In this document: one piece after another, positions 34,901-57,184 of the stretch
How the letters are laid out: every line of letters begins with the position of its first letter
Numbering within the stretch: the first letter of the stretch is position 1
NCBI RefSeq assembly: GCF_037975245.1
Contig: NC_092567.1
Coordinates: 26,656,876 to 26,720,875 of the forward strand
DNA length: 64,000 nt
Source: Apostichopus japonicus
Lineage: Eukaryota; Echinodermata; Holothuroidea; Aspidochirotida; Stichopodidae
Direction of reading: 5' to 3'
Program-made: the position numbers and the translations under genes
The notes under the pieces: generated by a model
Database searches by the model: none
What the model was told of the DNA's origin: nothing
What the model saw: only the letters and a program-made list of their open reading frames with translations

Positions 34901-36814
34901 ACACCTTCAATTCTCTTTTTTTATTCAAGTAGTAACTTAACAGTTGCACTGGAGTGACATGCAATATCAGTTTAACATGTGCCAAACAGTTCAGGAATAC
35001 ATTGGGGTATGTCCTGTGGGTCAGTTTGTGAGGAATCTGCTGAGCTAAGCAAAAGTAGTTTTCATCACTTTTCAGAGCCAGAGACGAAAAAGCCCTCACC
35101 GCTAACCCTTCTATGGATGATGTTTCTGCAGGTAGGGCAAGCCAGACCAAGTGGACTGTGATCAGGGATACCAATAATACCTGCAAGAATCATAGATGCA
35201 CCCAAATTGGTCAAGCTTATCAAAATTGGTGACTGGAAGTGTTGTTGCAGACATAGACCTGGTTACTGCTTACACAGTATTGCTCATATGTGTATTTACA
35301 CACTGCACCTTGCATACTGAAATCTCTGAAAATACATCTTTATGGACCTAAAATGATAATTGCATAGAATTCTGTTGTGGTTTATATTGTGACGACTATG
35401 AAAAGTATCATTTTGGTAAAAAAAAAAAAAATCATTTTTCACTTAAGGTGGCATACTCCTATTAGAGTCTATATCAATCCGCTCGATTGTTCTCCTTCAG
35501 GAAAAGTGCCAAAAAGCAGCGGGAGAACATCTTTTGTGACCTGTTATCAATCATAATCTAGTTTTTTTGTGGCTTGCATGTTGAAGAGCATGAATGGAAG
35601 TACATGTGATGAAAAAAATGGGTCAATTGAGGCAATTTTAGACCCCTTTAGGCCTCCCGGGAGCAGCGTAGGAAATTTGTTTACCATTGAGTGAAGAGGT
35701 TTGTTTACAAGTGACGAAAACTTCCGGCTCGGATAGCAAAAAATCTTCACTGTCATGGTACGGAAAATTGATGGTTCCATGAATGGCCAACTTGTCAGCT
35801 ATCCGGCGATGGGTAGCGTTTAGCTAGTGAAAACTTCTATCTAGACTTAGAGACCACATTACTTTTGTGATTTAGTGTGTAAGTCAATGGGGCTTTTAAT
35901 GGGCGTATGCTACCTTACAGTAGTTGTATTATTTTGGTTGATCTTTAGAAACAGTGGGTCAGACCATTGAGAAAATTAAATTAAACATGTTAAACCTAAT
36001 TTTTCCTTACTTTGAATGTTTTAATTAATTGTTGGAAATGGTTTACATTGATTTAAGTTAATACCAACACCTTTTTAAGGAATTATTCAGGCCAGATTTT
36101 GAAAAAGATCCAGCCAGATTTTGAAAAAGATCCGACCGGATTTTGATATAAATCTGGCCGGAACCGGATAATTGCTCACTATCCGGCAGGATACTCCGGC
36201 CGGACCGGATATCCGGTGCATCCCTAGCGAGTTTTATATTAATTTGATGAATAAAAATAGTGATTTGTTGGTGGCATTCGACTAAGGTGTGATGTTGTAA
36301 ATTATGTTAAACTTGTAAGCTAGTGTGCCATTTTCCATATAACCATGTGGGCTATATTACAATGGATATAACTCTACAAGACAATTACCTTGATGAGAAC
36401 ATCATGTGGCTTTGATACAGTAGGTTTTAGCGTCTCAACCATCTGTAGCACTTGGTTTCCTCCATACTTTCCGATTTGCCATGCAGAAGATGTTAACGGT
36501 TCGGCTGATTGTGTTGAGTAAAACCTGCTTCTTCCGTAGACTGCTTGATTATGTATGGGACGAGTTCCACGACAATGATTTGTACAGATTGACGATGAAA
36601 ATAACATTAGCCTCATAGGCCTAGTGTTACTCTTTGCTTTGGTGGAGACGTAAACATTTGCACTTTCATTACGAAGAGAACTTTCCATACTCTTACGATG
36701 GAGAACTTCACGAAATGAAATAGTCTTTGAAAGAAGAACACATCCCTGACGCATGCATACCATCGTCTTATATTTACAGCCTAAATTAAGCGACTTCAAA
36801 GAAATAGTGTTCAA
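28963..36814 (-). CDS. RTN4IP1: RTN4IP1-like mitochondrial NAD(P)H-dependent reductase (MDR family)
   Basis: Two minus-strand exons, 36814-36389 (142 codons) and 29958-28963 (331 codons plus TGA), join in phase 0 across a 6.4 kb intron to a 473-residue frame. RTN4IP1 is a mitochondrial quinone-oxidoreductase-like MDR enzyme linked to coenzyme Q biosynthesis and respiratory complex I in animals. Exon 1 ends with WQIGKYGGNQVLQMVETL, the start of the GroES-like fold. Exon 2 opens with VYAASVNPIDV, then FPLTLGRDCSG, the Rossmann nucleotide-binding GGSGGIG at about residues 273-279, DYKSPN, YVTLITPFL, and finally VENGHTRGKVVVNV. The ~110 residues before the domain are Ser/Arg-rich and basic, fitting a mitochondrial presequence, but longer than in human (396 aa); a start at Met18 or later is possible. 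The C-terminus is ~16 residues longer than the human end and its last codons lie in a minisatellite. Confidence 0.93.
31282..33165. repeat. Two 942-bp tandem units, each made of MITE left part plus a host segment
   Basis: Units start at 31282 and 32224 and the next element starts at 33166, exactly 942 bp apart each time. Each unit begins with the left end of a TTAA-type MITE (GGTGGCATACTCCTATTAG), runs to GTCAGCTATC, then switches to a segment starting TGTTGTTTACAAATCCCG and ending at ATTTTTCACTTAA. The identical minus-strand frames of 77 and 105-109 codons repeat because the DNA repeats; no domain was recognised in them. Confidence 0.9.
33166..33633. mobile_element. Complete TTAA-flanked MITE (468 bp), copy 1
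   Basis: Left end GGTTGCATACTCCTATTAG and right end, read inverted, GGTAGCATACGCCCATTAAA are imperfect inverted repeats. TTAA flanks both sides (33162-33165 and 33634-33637). TTAA target sites are typical of piggyBac- and Kolobok-type elements. No coding capacity. Confidence 0.8.
33638..34858. other. Spacer inside the 5.65 kb element, with one possible orphan exon
   Basis: Mostly AT-rich with no repeat structure. At 34428-34512 an ATTTCAG acceptor, an open frame (VDVLSPQHAQRY, NGCGINGLNWLDE) and a GTAACA donor form an exon-like unit on the plus strand, antisense to RTN4IP1. No homologue or partner exon was recognised. Confidence 0.3.
34859..35446. repeat. Isolated copy of the host segment of the 942-bp unit
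   Basis: From CTGTTGTTTACAAATCCCG to ATTTTTCACTTAA this copies the second part of the 942-bp unit (compare 32580-33165) with a few substitutions. It is preceded by unrelated DNA and followed directly by a second complete MITE. Confidence 0.88.
35447..35914. mobile_element. Complete TTAA-flanked MITE (468 bp), copy 2
   Basis: Nearly identical to the MITE at 33166-33633, with ends GGTGGCATACTCC and GGGCGTATGCTACC. The left flank is TTAA (35443-35446); the right flank is TTAC, so one base of the duplication has changed or been lost. Confidence 0.8.
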
Positions 36815-36976
36815 CGTGGTGCGGAATGTCGCAACTTACTCCTCAGAGACTAGGTTTAATTCGCAAGTATTTCATGCTTAAGTTCTCCATGGATATTACC
36901 CTACTGAGGTACATTTCAAAAGCATGAGACACTTGATAGGGAAACAATGGCTGCATGAACGTAAGTTGACTATTAA

Positions 36977-38538
36977 AGGGTGTGAAGACTCGCGCAAAAA
37001 GAAACGTCTAATGCCGGTAATCTTATTATTTAGTCTAACTTTTGTGATCATAATGCAACTGAGGTCAAACTTATGTATAGCACTAAAAGTAGTTATTTGG
37101 AGTCTAGTCGAAATAATGACAGAAAATTGTCGGACGAAGGTGATATTCAATGGTGCAAATTTTTAAAAATTTTAACTATTCACCAAAAAATATAAAACTT
37201 TTATATTGCACATATCCAATTAGTTCCATACAACTTGAAAGATGAATTTTCGAGTTATTATAGCCGACATTCCTCGAGAAATTAAGATACACAAGAAAAA
37301 AGTTGAAAATAATTCATAAATGACTCTCCTTAAATCTGGAGTCCTACCTATAATTTTCAAGTAGTTTTCAATTGGTTACACCATAAGCTCACCTAGATTA
37401 ATATGGGGGCCGGGGGGGGGGGCGGACTCTGGCAGTGGTGGCCCACCAATATAAATTACCCGAATTTTCCATCCCTTACATATGAAGTGCATGATACCTA
37501 TCATTTTCCAGTAGGTTTCAACTGGTTACCTCATAAGCTGACCTAGGTCATGGAGGAGATGGGCATTTTGGGGGTACCTGGCAGGGGGACCCCACTAATA
37601 GAAATTACTGGAAATGCCCATCCCTTACATATAGAGTCCTGTCAAGTGGTTACCTCATGAGCTGACCTAGGCCATCCGTGAGGGGTCAACTATTGATGAC
37701 TGGCGAACCTACCCCACCACCAATAATCACTGGCGATGGCAATGTGTTGCCTTGGGGCCACACCTGCCACATGGTACTTACTTTGATGGGGTTACCAATG
37801 AAAGCTGATCTAGTTTAGCTTTTAGGTGAATTTAAAGTTGCCCTCCCAGCCACACCCACCACTGCAGGTATGCCAGTCGACTGGTTTCATATACAGGAAT
37901 GCACTGTGAACATTGTGGTGTACAAGGCAATTGGTTACCTTCCCAGCTAACCAAACCCTCTGGGCTCCCGGTCTATTAGTTTATGCTTATACAGATAACA
38001 CTTAGCATTACAATAACATAGTTGTAATGTTATTGAATATGCATATGATACACGTGTTTAAACGATGCACTACATTGTAGAATCTGCACTTGTTGGTTAA
38101 CTTGAGCTGTGCATTTGTATATTGCTATATAAGTTAAAAGCATGCCGTATGTAGCATTGCTGCACTAGAGTCCATGACTGTCCAATCTAAATTAGACGTT
38201 TCTTTTTGCGCGAGTCTTCACCAGGCGCGTAGCCAAGGGGGGGGGGTGATGGGGGCAGCCGCCCCCCCCCCCTTGAGCATATATTTTAAATGTTTTTATG
38301 ATATCGCTAGTAATTTCAAAAGAGAAAATGCTAAGATGCACTTACGAGGCCTGGGAAGTGCCATTTCCAGCGATCTGGGAGGCATTTTCAGCCAAAATGT
38401 TCTTGTATGCTTCGCGCCAACTATGGTGGCGCTAAGCTTGGATAGTTTGCAATGCCGTATCTACGGCTCTGATAGTTTGTCTACATTTTCGCCCCTCCCT
38501 TGTCAAATTCCTGGCTACGCGCTTGGTCTTCACACCCT
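36977..38538. mobile_element. TTAA-flanked (Kolobok-like) non-autonomous element interrupted in its right end
   Basis: The left end AGGGTGTGAAGACTCGCGCA (from 36977) is matched by an inverted right end TGCGCGAGTCTTCAC...ACCCT, split by the insertion 38222-38525. TTAA flanks both sides (36973-36976 and 38539-38542). The inside (37390-37960) has degenerate repeats of GGTTACCTCATAAGCTGACC type. AGGG ends with TTAA sites suggest Kolobok, but no transposase is present to prove it. It lies between the divergent starts of RTN4IP1 and cathepsin D. Confidence 0.75.
38222..38525. mobile_element. hAT-like MITE (304 bp) inserted in the right end of the TTAA element
   Basis: Ends CAGGCGCGTAGCC and GGCTACGCGCTTG with perfect 8-bp duplication GTCTTCAC (38214-38221 and 38526-38533). 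It has a poly-G/poly-C pair near the left end and a minus-strand copy of the GCGCCACCAT module near 38410-38440. Confidence 0.87.
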
Positions 38539-38614
38539 TTAAAAAAATTGTCGAAATGTCCTCATATAATATACTGTATAAATTAAATATCGAAATACGA
38601 TAAATATATACCTG

Positions 38615-38867
38615 CAGGGGCGTAGGAAAAGAAATCTCGGAAATCTAGGAAAGAAAAAAATCTCATTTGGAGCACCAAATTGCATCTAAGGCCAGGTGAA
38701 AATGCAAATGGAGTGGGTGTTGAAGTGTGCTACATTGCACCACATTGCATCTGAGGCCACCTGGAAATGCCAAAAAAATTCCACCCCCTTCCCTTGGACC
38801 CCCCCCCCCCCGGCCGGCCATCAGTCTTTAGCCCCCCCCCCCTCACTCAAAAATTCCTACGCCACTG
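38615..38867. mobile_element. hAT-like MITE (253 bp), perfect 8-bp TSD
   Basis: Ends CAGGGGCGTAGG and CCTACGCCACTG are flanked by TATACCTG on both sides (38607-38614 and 38868-38875). The inside (AATTGCATCTAAGGCCAGGTG, C-runs) matches, inverted, parts of the MITE at 39952-40323. Confidence 0.87.
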
Positions 38868-39093
38868 TATACCTGATTTTTTATTCAAAATACGTGTAGG
38901 TGCAAACTACAGGCGAAGGCCGGTTTGCATTGGGCTCAGCTTTTCATTTCCATTTTATTCGTTTACCTTTAGTTTTCTACTTCTTTTATGATTTTTTTAC
39001 ATGTTGGCTCTTACATTCAATTTTATTATTGCATTTACACCTATGTTTTCTTTTTCTAGCAATTGGGGAAGATAAGCCTCGACAGTCCGAGCT

Positions 39094-41116
39094 TATGGCA
39101 AGCCGTTTTAACATTTACCTCGCGATTCGACTTAAGTCGAATACATTTCACTTAAGTGGAATTCAATTTCACTTAAGCAGAATACTATTTAACTTAAGTG
39201 GAATTCTATTTCACTTAAGTGGAATACCATTCCACTTAAGCTTAATTGTATTTTACTTAAGCTGAATTCATCAACTTGTCACTGCATTTTACTTAAGCTA
39301 AATTCTATTTCACTTAAGTGGAATTGCATTCCACTTAAGTGGAATTGTATTCCACTTAAGTGGAAATGCATTTCACTTAAGTGGAATTGTATTCTACTTA
39401 AGTGGAATACAATTCCACTTAAGTGGAGGGTCCTGTCTATTTCACTTAAGTGGAATACAATTCCACTTAAGTGGAAATGCATTCCACTTAAGTGAAATGT
39501 GATTGGATAGTCTATTTCACTTAAGTGGAATGTGATTGGCTAGTCTATTCCACTTAAGTGGAATGTGATTGGCTAGTACATTTACCGCCAAATTTTACCC
39601 ATGCCTTTGCGCGCCATTATAAACAACTTGCCGCGATACGTGTACGTACGTACGTGGTGTCGATATGTGCACAATGAATATCGGCTGTCCATCGGGATCC
39701 AGCTAGCACTTAACATCCGTGCAAGGTGTGTACGTACGTACCTGACCTGGTACCTGACGAATACCATTACCAAAATAAAGCCATGGCAAATACATTATAA
39801 GTGGTTGGAGCTACAGCCGAAAACGCATTGACAAGGGCAAGAAAACGTTTTACTTTTTGTGGATTTGGGGTTTTGGATGGAATCTTTTATTTCGTCAAAA
39901 GTTTCACTATCTAAAAAATTACAAATTCTGCCTTTATTACTTAAACAAGATCAGTGGCGTAGGAAGGTACTTTTGAGTGGGGGGGCTGAAGACTGATGGC
40001 CGGCCTGGGGGAGGGGTCTAAGGGGAGGGGGTGTCCCCCTCCCCTTTGGATTTTTTTTGCATTTCCAGGTGGCCTCAGATGCAATTTGGTGCAATATAGC
40101 ACACTTCAACACCCACTCCATTTTGTAAAGAATTTTGCATTTTCACCTGGCCTTAGATGCAATTTGGTGCTTCAAATGAGATTTTTTTCTCATTTGGAAA
40201 TGAAAAAGGGGTTTTCTGACTTGCGGAGCGGGGGGGGCGGAACGATACTTCCGCCCCCCATATTTTTCACTGGGGGGGGCTGGCGCCCCCCCCAGCCCCC
40301 CCCCCCCGGTTCCTACGCCCTTGAACAAGATGTAAGTCGCCTCTGTTGTGCATCATACTGATTGTTCCCCTGTGCAAGTGAGGAAACAACACTTCGAATT
40401 GTGTCTCTAACAACAATTATTTGATCGCATTCCAGCAATGTTAGATGTGAATGATTAGCCGTAGCCATGATGTACACGTGCAACGAGGATCGACTAAATC
40501 ATCATATGTGATGAGCAATTGAATGCGTTACGACGAACAATACCCTAAATTGTATTTATATGTAAGCCACATATCAACATTTCCACTTAAGTGGAATTGT
40601 ATTTTACTAAAGCAGAATAGAATTCCACTTAAGTGAAATTGACGCCCAAAAGATGTTATTCCACTTAAGTGAAATTGAATTCCACTTAAGTGAAATTGAA
40701 TTCCACTTAAGTGGAATACATTTCCACTTAAGTGGAATTGTATTTCACTTAAGTGGAAATGCATTCCACTTAAGTGGAATTGTATTCCACTTAAGTGAAA
40801 TAGATGGGCTATTTAGCTTAAGTGGAATACAATTCCACTTAAGTGGAAATGTATTCCACTTAAGTGAAATACAATTCCACTTAAGTGGAATGCAATTCCA
40901 CTTAAGTGGAATTCATTTCCACTTAAGTGAAATAGAAATGTCCATTTCTACTTAAGTGAAATTGAATTCCACTTAAGTGAAATTGAATTCCACTTAAGTG
41001 GAATACATTTCACTTAAGTGGAATTCCATTTCACTTAAGTAGAATGTATTCCACTTAAGTGAAATGTATTCGACTTAAGTCTAATTGCGAGGTAAATGTT
41101 AAAACGGCTTGCCATA
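39094..41116. mobile_element. DNA element whose long inverted arms are arrays of CACTTAAGTG palindromes
   Basis: Inverted ends start TATGGCAAGCCGTTTTAACA and finish with the complement at 41116; CGAGCT flanks both sides (39088-39093 and 41117-41122). Both arms (about 39125-39570 and 40575-41090) consist of TTCCACTTAAGTGGAA-like palindromes every ~20-23 bp, about 35 intact ACTTAAGT cores plus decayed ones, separated by spacers such as TTGTA or TGCAT. The middle is AT-rich, has GTACGTACGTAC runs near 39640 and 39730, and is interrupted by a MITE (39952-40323). Repetitive frames reading FHLSGIQFHLSG are by-products. The superfamily is not recognised. Confidence 0.8.
39952..40323. mobile_element. 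hAT-like MITE (372 bp) nested in the palindrome-array element
   Basis: Ends CAGTGGCGTAGGAA and TTCCTACGCCCTTG are flanked by AACAAGAT on both sides (39944-39951 and 40324-40331). G- and C-rich ends, and an interior with CAGATGCAATTTGGTG words shared with the MITE at 38615-38867. Confidence 0.87.
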
Positions 41117-41122
41117 CGAGCT

Positions 41123-41760
41123 ACCCTCTCAAAATGACCTATATACTTACCCTCGAAAATACTTACATGACTATCTTGAATGACGCTATCTTCACACGGT
41201 AACAATAACACCTAGATGCCACCAATCATATGACGGTCCATCGAGGTAAATGAATCATTCACCTCGCTGTGACGGTCTAGGTTGGGCTGATTGTATAGCT
41301 TCCGCGTCAAATTAACAAACTCCCAAAGTAAGTGAAATTTCGGCACAACAGCTCAGCTCTACCGTGTAAAATAGCGTTTTTGTGTGGACACTATATATTG
41401 CGCATAGCTCGTTCGAACATATGTTGTTTTGTACATAAAGGGCTCGATACTATATCCAGTTTATAATAACACTCACATGATGTTTGATCATCAGTAAATA
41501 CGTAACAATGCTATTTGTGCGAACAATAACACAGTGACAAAGAAACTTACCACAATCTGCACGCTCGTGAGAACTTCACTGTGATTTGCTCGTTCAGGTG
41601 ATATGTTCCAAGCTATATGCCTACTTGTACAAAATTTGACTGACTAAATCAAGCAAAGACTGAAAGAGTATTGGAACAGTTTAAAGACATTTCTTTGAAC
41701 GGCTGATCCGACTACACATAGTATTCAAGTATTAATCGTCGTGTAGCTTTAACTTTAAAA
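41123..41760. other. Upstream flank of the cathepsin D-like gene
   Basis: Expected to contain the promoter and 5' UTR of the plus-strand protease. No TATA box or other core motif was identified with confidence; no repeat is apparent. Confidence 0.35.
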
Positions 41761-53692
<11,932 letters not shown>

Positions 53693-53970
53693 ATTACTAA
53701 GAGACAAACATCCCTTAAACTTTCTCCTCCACTAATTAACAAGCTTAATTTTTTTTATGAAGCAGTAGATTTCTAAATTTCTTATTCAATGAATATACAA
53801 TGAAGTGTATTATTGGTGCAGGTTTGTAAGTAATATTGATTATCATTCAGAACTTTTAATGGAAATTCGTAGTGAAACGCTTATTTCGCAGCACCCTAAG
53901 TTGAGTTTTTTTTCTCTTATCGGGTCGTCTTTAGACTGTGTACATGTAAGCAGAAGGTATTTGTACTTGT

Positions 53971-53976
53971 AATAAA
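53971..53976 (+). terminator. Candidate poly(A) signal for the cathepsin D-like gene
   Basis: AATAAA about 280 bp past the stop codon. A second candidate (CAATAAAAAATG) lies near 54294. Confidence 0.45.
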
Positions 53977-55425
53977 GAGTTGAAGTCGGAAACATACATT
54001 TGTGGTTACAGACATTAGCTTTTGAAAGAAGCATTTCGATATTAAGAGTACAACCTTGATACATAGAGAATCGTAATTCACAGCATTAAAAGGCTTGTTA
54101 TGTTCAATGAACTATATCATAGTTGGATGGCTAGAGGTGCTGAGTAATATTTCAGACTTAAAACTTTATTTAGTAAGTTCAAATGGTAGTTTGTTATCAA
54201 AAATTAAGAGTATAAGACCCCTCCCCTTAGACCACTCCCCTTAAACCACTCCCATTAACTGCTAACCCGGATGATGTAACAATGTATCATTTGCAATAAA
54301 AAATGCAGTTTTTGATGCTTTGTTAATTTGAATTATTTTGGGACTCATTTGTGGAAGAATATTAACCTCCATCTTGTGGAAATCAAAGCAAACTGTTGCT
54401 ATTTTGTGTTACTTAGGCAAAAATGAATGTGAAATGTGAAATCTCATGGAGGGTGACCGGGACAGATTTATGTATTGTGAAAATTGTCCTTGGCCTTTCG
54501 AGTGGGGGGGGGGGATGATGATAGAAATATATTAAACTCAAGCAGGCATTCCTCTTCCACTTTTGGTTAGAAACAATAGCTTTTAAAATGAACCTTTAAC
54601 ATAGTAGCTATTATTACCTTACCTATTGATGAATTTTGAGCCAGTAAGTGGAAATGGCCTGCTGAATTCTTTCATTTTCTTTCAACGTTAAACTAAGTTT
54701 CTCTGAACATCTAAACACTTTTTTAGCACTTTACTTTTGGCTCTTTTTGTCATAATAGATACTTCCTGTTAGGAATTATGGGTAATCCATTGTTTTAATT
54801 GCGATTGTTTCCACTCATTGTTCAAGCTTATAATGCCTGACTGACTGACTATGGTCTATCATGTGGGGGGGGTCTGTTGTTATGAGGGATAGGAGGAGCC
54901 TACTGTTTGACTGATGCTGAGGTGTTAGCTTAGCTGCTACTGAATTTCGTATTTCTCATTTAAAGTAATCAAATTCATTCAAGTTGGATTCCTTTCTTTC
55001 ACAAACTGAAAGAAATGTTTGACAAGATTGAATAAATTACTTTCGCCTATGTGTTGGGATTGTTGATTTTCTTTAGATTCACTTTAGTGCAAATTTATAT
55101 AAATTCATTGTATTTCTTCAGTTTTCTTTTGCTCAGGAATTATTTTACTGATGTTGATCAGGGCAGAAGAGAAGGAGGCTGCTCCCCCTTCCCCTACCTC
55201 CCCCCAAAACTTGTAAAAGATATATGCATCGATGCAGTAGGGCACTAAAAATCCTTTCTCCCCCACCCCTCCCCCTTACCAAAAGTTTGAAGAAAAAGGT
55301 CTGTAGGACATTTCAACATTTCACTACTTGGCTACTATGGTAATGCTGTCAGCTAACCTGTAATTGCTGTCCCTCTTTCCACGGCTAAAGACAGTCTGCT
55401 ATCTCAACCTTTAAAGGTTGGTCCA
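53977..55425. other. Intergenic region after the cathepsin D-like gene
   Basis: No exon or RNA gene recognised. Isolated G-runs (near 54504 and 54865) and C-runs (55185-55280) resemble ends of the hAT-like family, but no paired end or target duplication was found. Confidence 0.4.
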
Positions 55426-55790
55426 TTGCTGGTTGGAGATGGGGCTGCCATTTATACCCTCAATTTGGGTCCCTTCCTGGTTGGAGATGGGCTGCCATTT
55501 ATACCCTTAATTGTGGGTCCCTCCCTGGTTAAAGATGGGCTGCCATTTATACCCTCAATTGTGGGTCCCTTCCTGGTTAAAGATGGGCTGCCATTTGTAC
55601 CCTCAATTATGGGTCCCTCCCTGGTTAAAGATGTGTTGTCATTTATACCCTCAATGGGGTCCCTCCCTGGTTAAAGATGGGCTGTCATACCCTCAATTGT
55701 GGGTCCCTCCCTGGTTAAAGATGAGCTGCCATTTTTACCCTCAATTGTGGGTCCCTTCCTGCTCGGAGATGGGCTGCCTCCTGATGTGAT
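55426..55790. repeat. 48-bp minisatellite (~7 copies)
   Basis: Unit contains GGTTAAAGATGGGCTGCCAT and CCCTCAATTGTGGGTCCCTC. The spacing of 48 bp keeps frames open, which explains the apparent repetitive proteins. A right-end fragment of the TTAA family (GTGCGCGAGTCTTCACTCAC) lies just after, near 55857-55880. Confidence 0.9.
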
Positions 55791-57184
55791 AAAATCATTG
55801 AAAATAATACATTGTTGAGTTCAGTTCGATATCATTTAATTGTTTTACCTAAACAGTGCGCGAGTCTTCACTCACTTTAATTCTATTTTCTATCTAGTAT
55901 AAGATAACCCTTTCATAAAAATGAGCATCTTTTGTTGTTTGATTTTGGTATGCAATGGTAATCTTAAGAAGTTTTTGATTTAAAGTATTCACAGGTTTTG
56001 TAATGTTCTATCTTCTTTAATCATCAAATATAGTTTGTTATGAATAAAATTTTGTTTTCCTTCTTATCTCTGGCATTCTTTATGTTTCTGTGAGGAGTTG
56101 GGGGTGGGGGGGGGGCTAAAGAGCATGTTGTCCCCAGAAATCCCCATGTAGGCGCATCCTTAGAAGATCTCACGGGAGGTCCTTGCCCAAGCGCAATAAC
56201 TATCCACATCAGTGGCGGAGATTTCTTGTCAGAAGTGGGGGGGTTGCAGGCCATTGATGAAATAAAAAGTCATAACTGCTGGCTCACTATCTAAGTGGAG
56301 CGCCACCATAAGTTGGCGCGAAGTGCACAAGAATTTTTTGGCAAATATTGCCTCCCAGATTGCAGTAAATGACACTGCCCAGGCCTTGAAAAGCTGCATT
56401 TAACCAGGGGCGTATGCAGGATTTTCTAACCCGGGGGCGCGTATTACTATCTAAGCGGAGCGCCACCATTGGTTGGCGCGCAGCGTACAAGCAAATTTCT
56501 GGTTTTGGTACCCCCAGATCACCGGAAATGGCACTTCTCGGGCTTGAAACTGACGAACCATGTGTACACTTTTGCCTGAGAACCGAGTTTCTTCCAAATA
56601 CTTTTTTTCTCATCTATAACCTTTTTGAAGATTGTCACCAGTCACACATCATGTTCGACTTCATCACATATCCTGTGGATCATTGCTTTTGTAGGTGATT
56701 CTTCATCGCGGCCCACAATATCCGTCAGCCCCACTGTTCAGAATTTGAAAATTCACAATTCTCGTGAATAAATTCACTTCAAAACATACCCATAATGTTG
56801 CACAAAATATCATCTATGGACAACCGATATAGAAAAACCTCCTTCAAACCCTAACAGACGGGTCAAAATTGCACGAGTATGATGAAGTATGATGAAGAAT
56901 GTAGGTTAGGGAATTTTCGAAAATTCAGACGGCCAAAAAAATTTCGTTGAAGGAAATAAAAATATTCCAGACCGAACACTACACACATCGTCAGTTTTGA
57001 GCATGGGCGCAGATCAGTCTTGGATAATGGTGGGGACGCGTGTCTGTTCTATGACACTATCTAAGCGGAGCGCGACCATGGGTTCGCGCGTAGCGTACGA
57101 TTTTTTGGGCAAATATACCTCCCAGATCGCCGGAAATAACACTTCCCAGACCTAATGATGCTCCTAAACCTCCTTAAGTTTTAG

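Larger units (their letters stand above)
30576..36226. mobile_element. Large hAT-like element (5.65 kb) in the RTN4IP1 intron, filled with nested repeats
   Basis: Ends TAGGGATGCAC (left) and GTGCATCCCTA (right) are typical hAT-type termini. They are followed inward by inverted GGATCCGGCCGGAACCGGAT-like and CCGGATAGT words. Flanking octamers GTGAGATT (30568-30575) and GCGAGTTT (36227-36234) match at 6 of 8, consistent with an old target duplication. No transposase was recognised; much of the inside is the 942-bp tandem repeat and TTAA-flanked MITEs listed separately. Region 30670-31280 is AT-rich with no recognised content. Confidence 0.7.

Noticed and set aside
31382-35780. Recurring minus-strand 77- and ~105-codon frames (MAPSIFRTMTVKNFCY... 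and ...LVWLALPAETSS...)
   Set aside because: They recur because the underlying 942-bp DNA unit is duplicated. Substitutions do not show a coding pattern that I can see, and no domain is recognised.
39279-39482. Repetitive proteins reading FHLSGIQFHLSG on both strands (also 40528-40955)
   Set aside because: They are translations of the CACTTAAGTG palindrome arrays, open on both strands because of the repeat; no start context or non-repeat sequence supports a gene.
56403-56700. A fifth nested hAT-like element starting CAGGGGCGTATGCAGG
   Set aside because: A left end and internal module are present, but no matching right end or duplicated flank was found, so boundaries cannot be supported.
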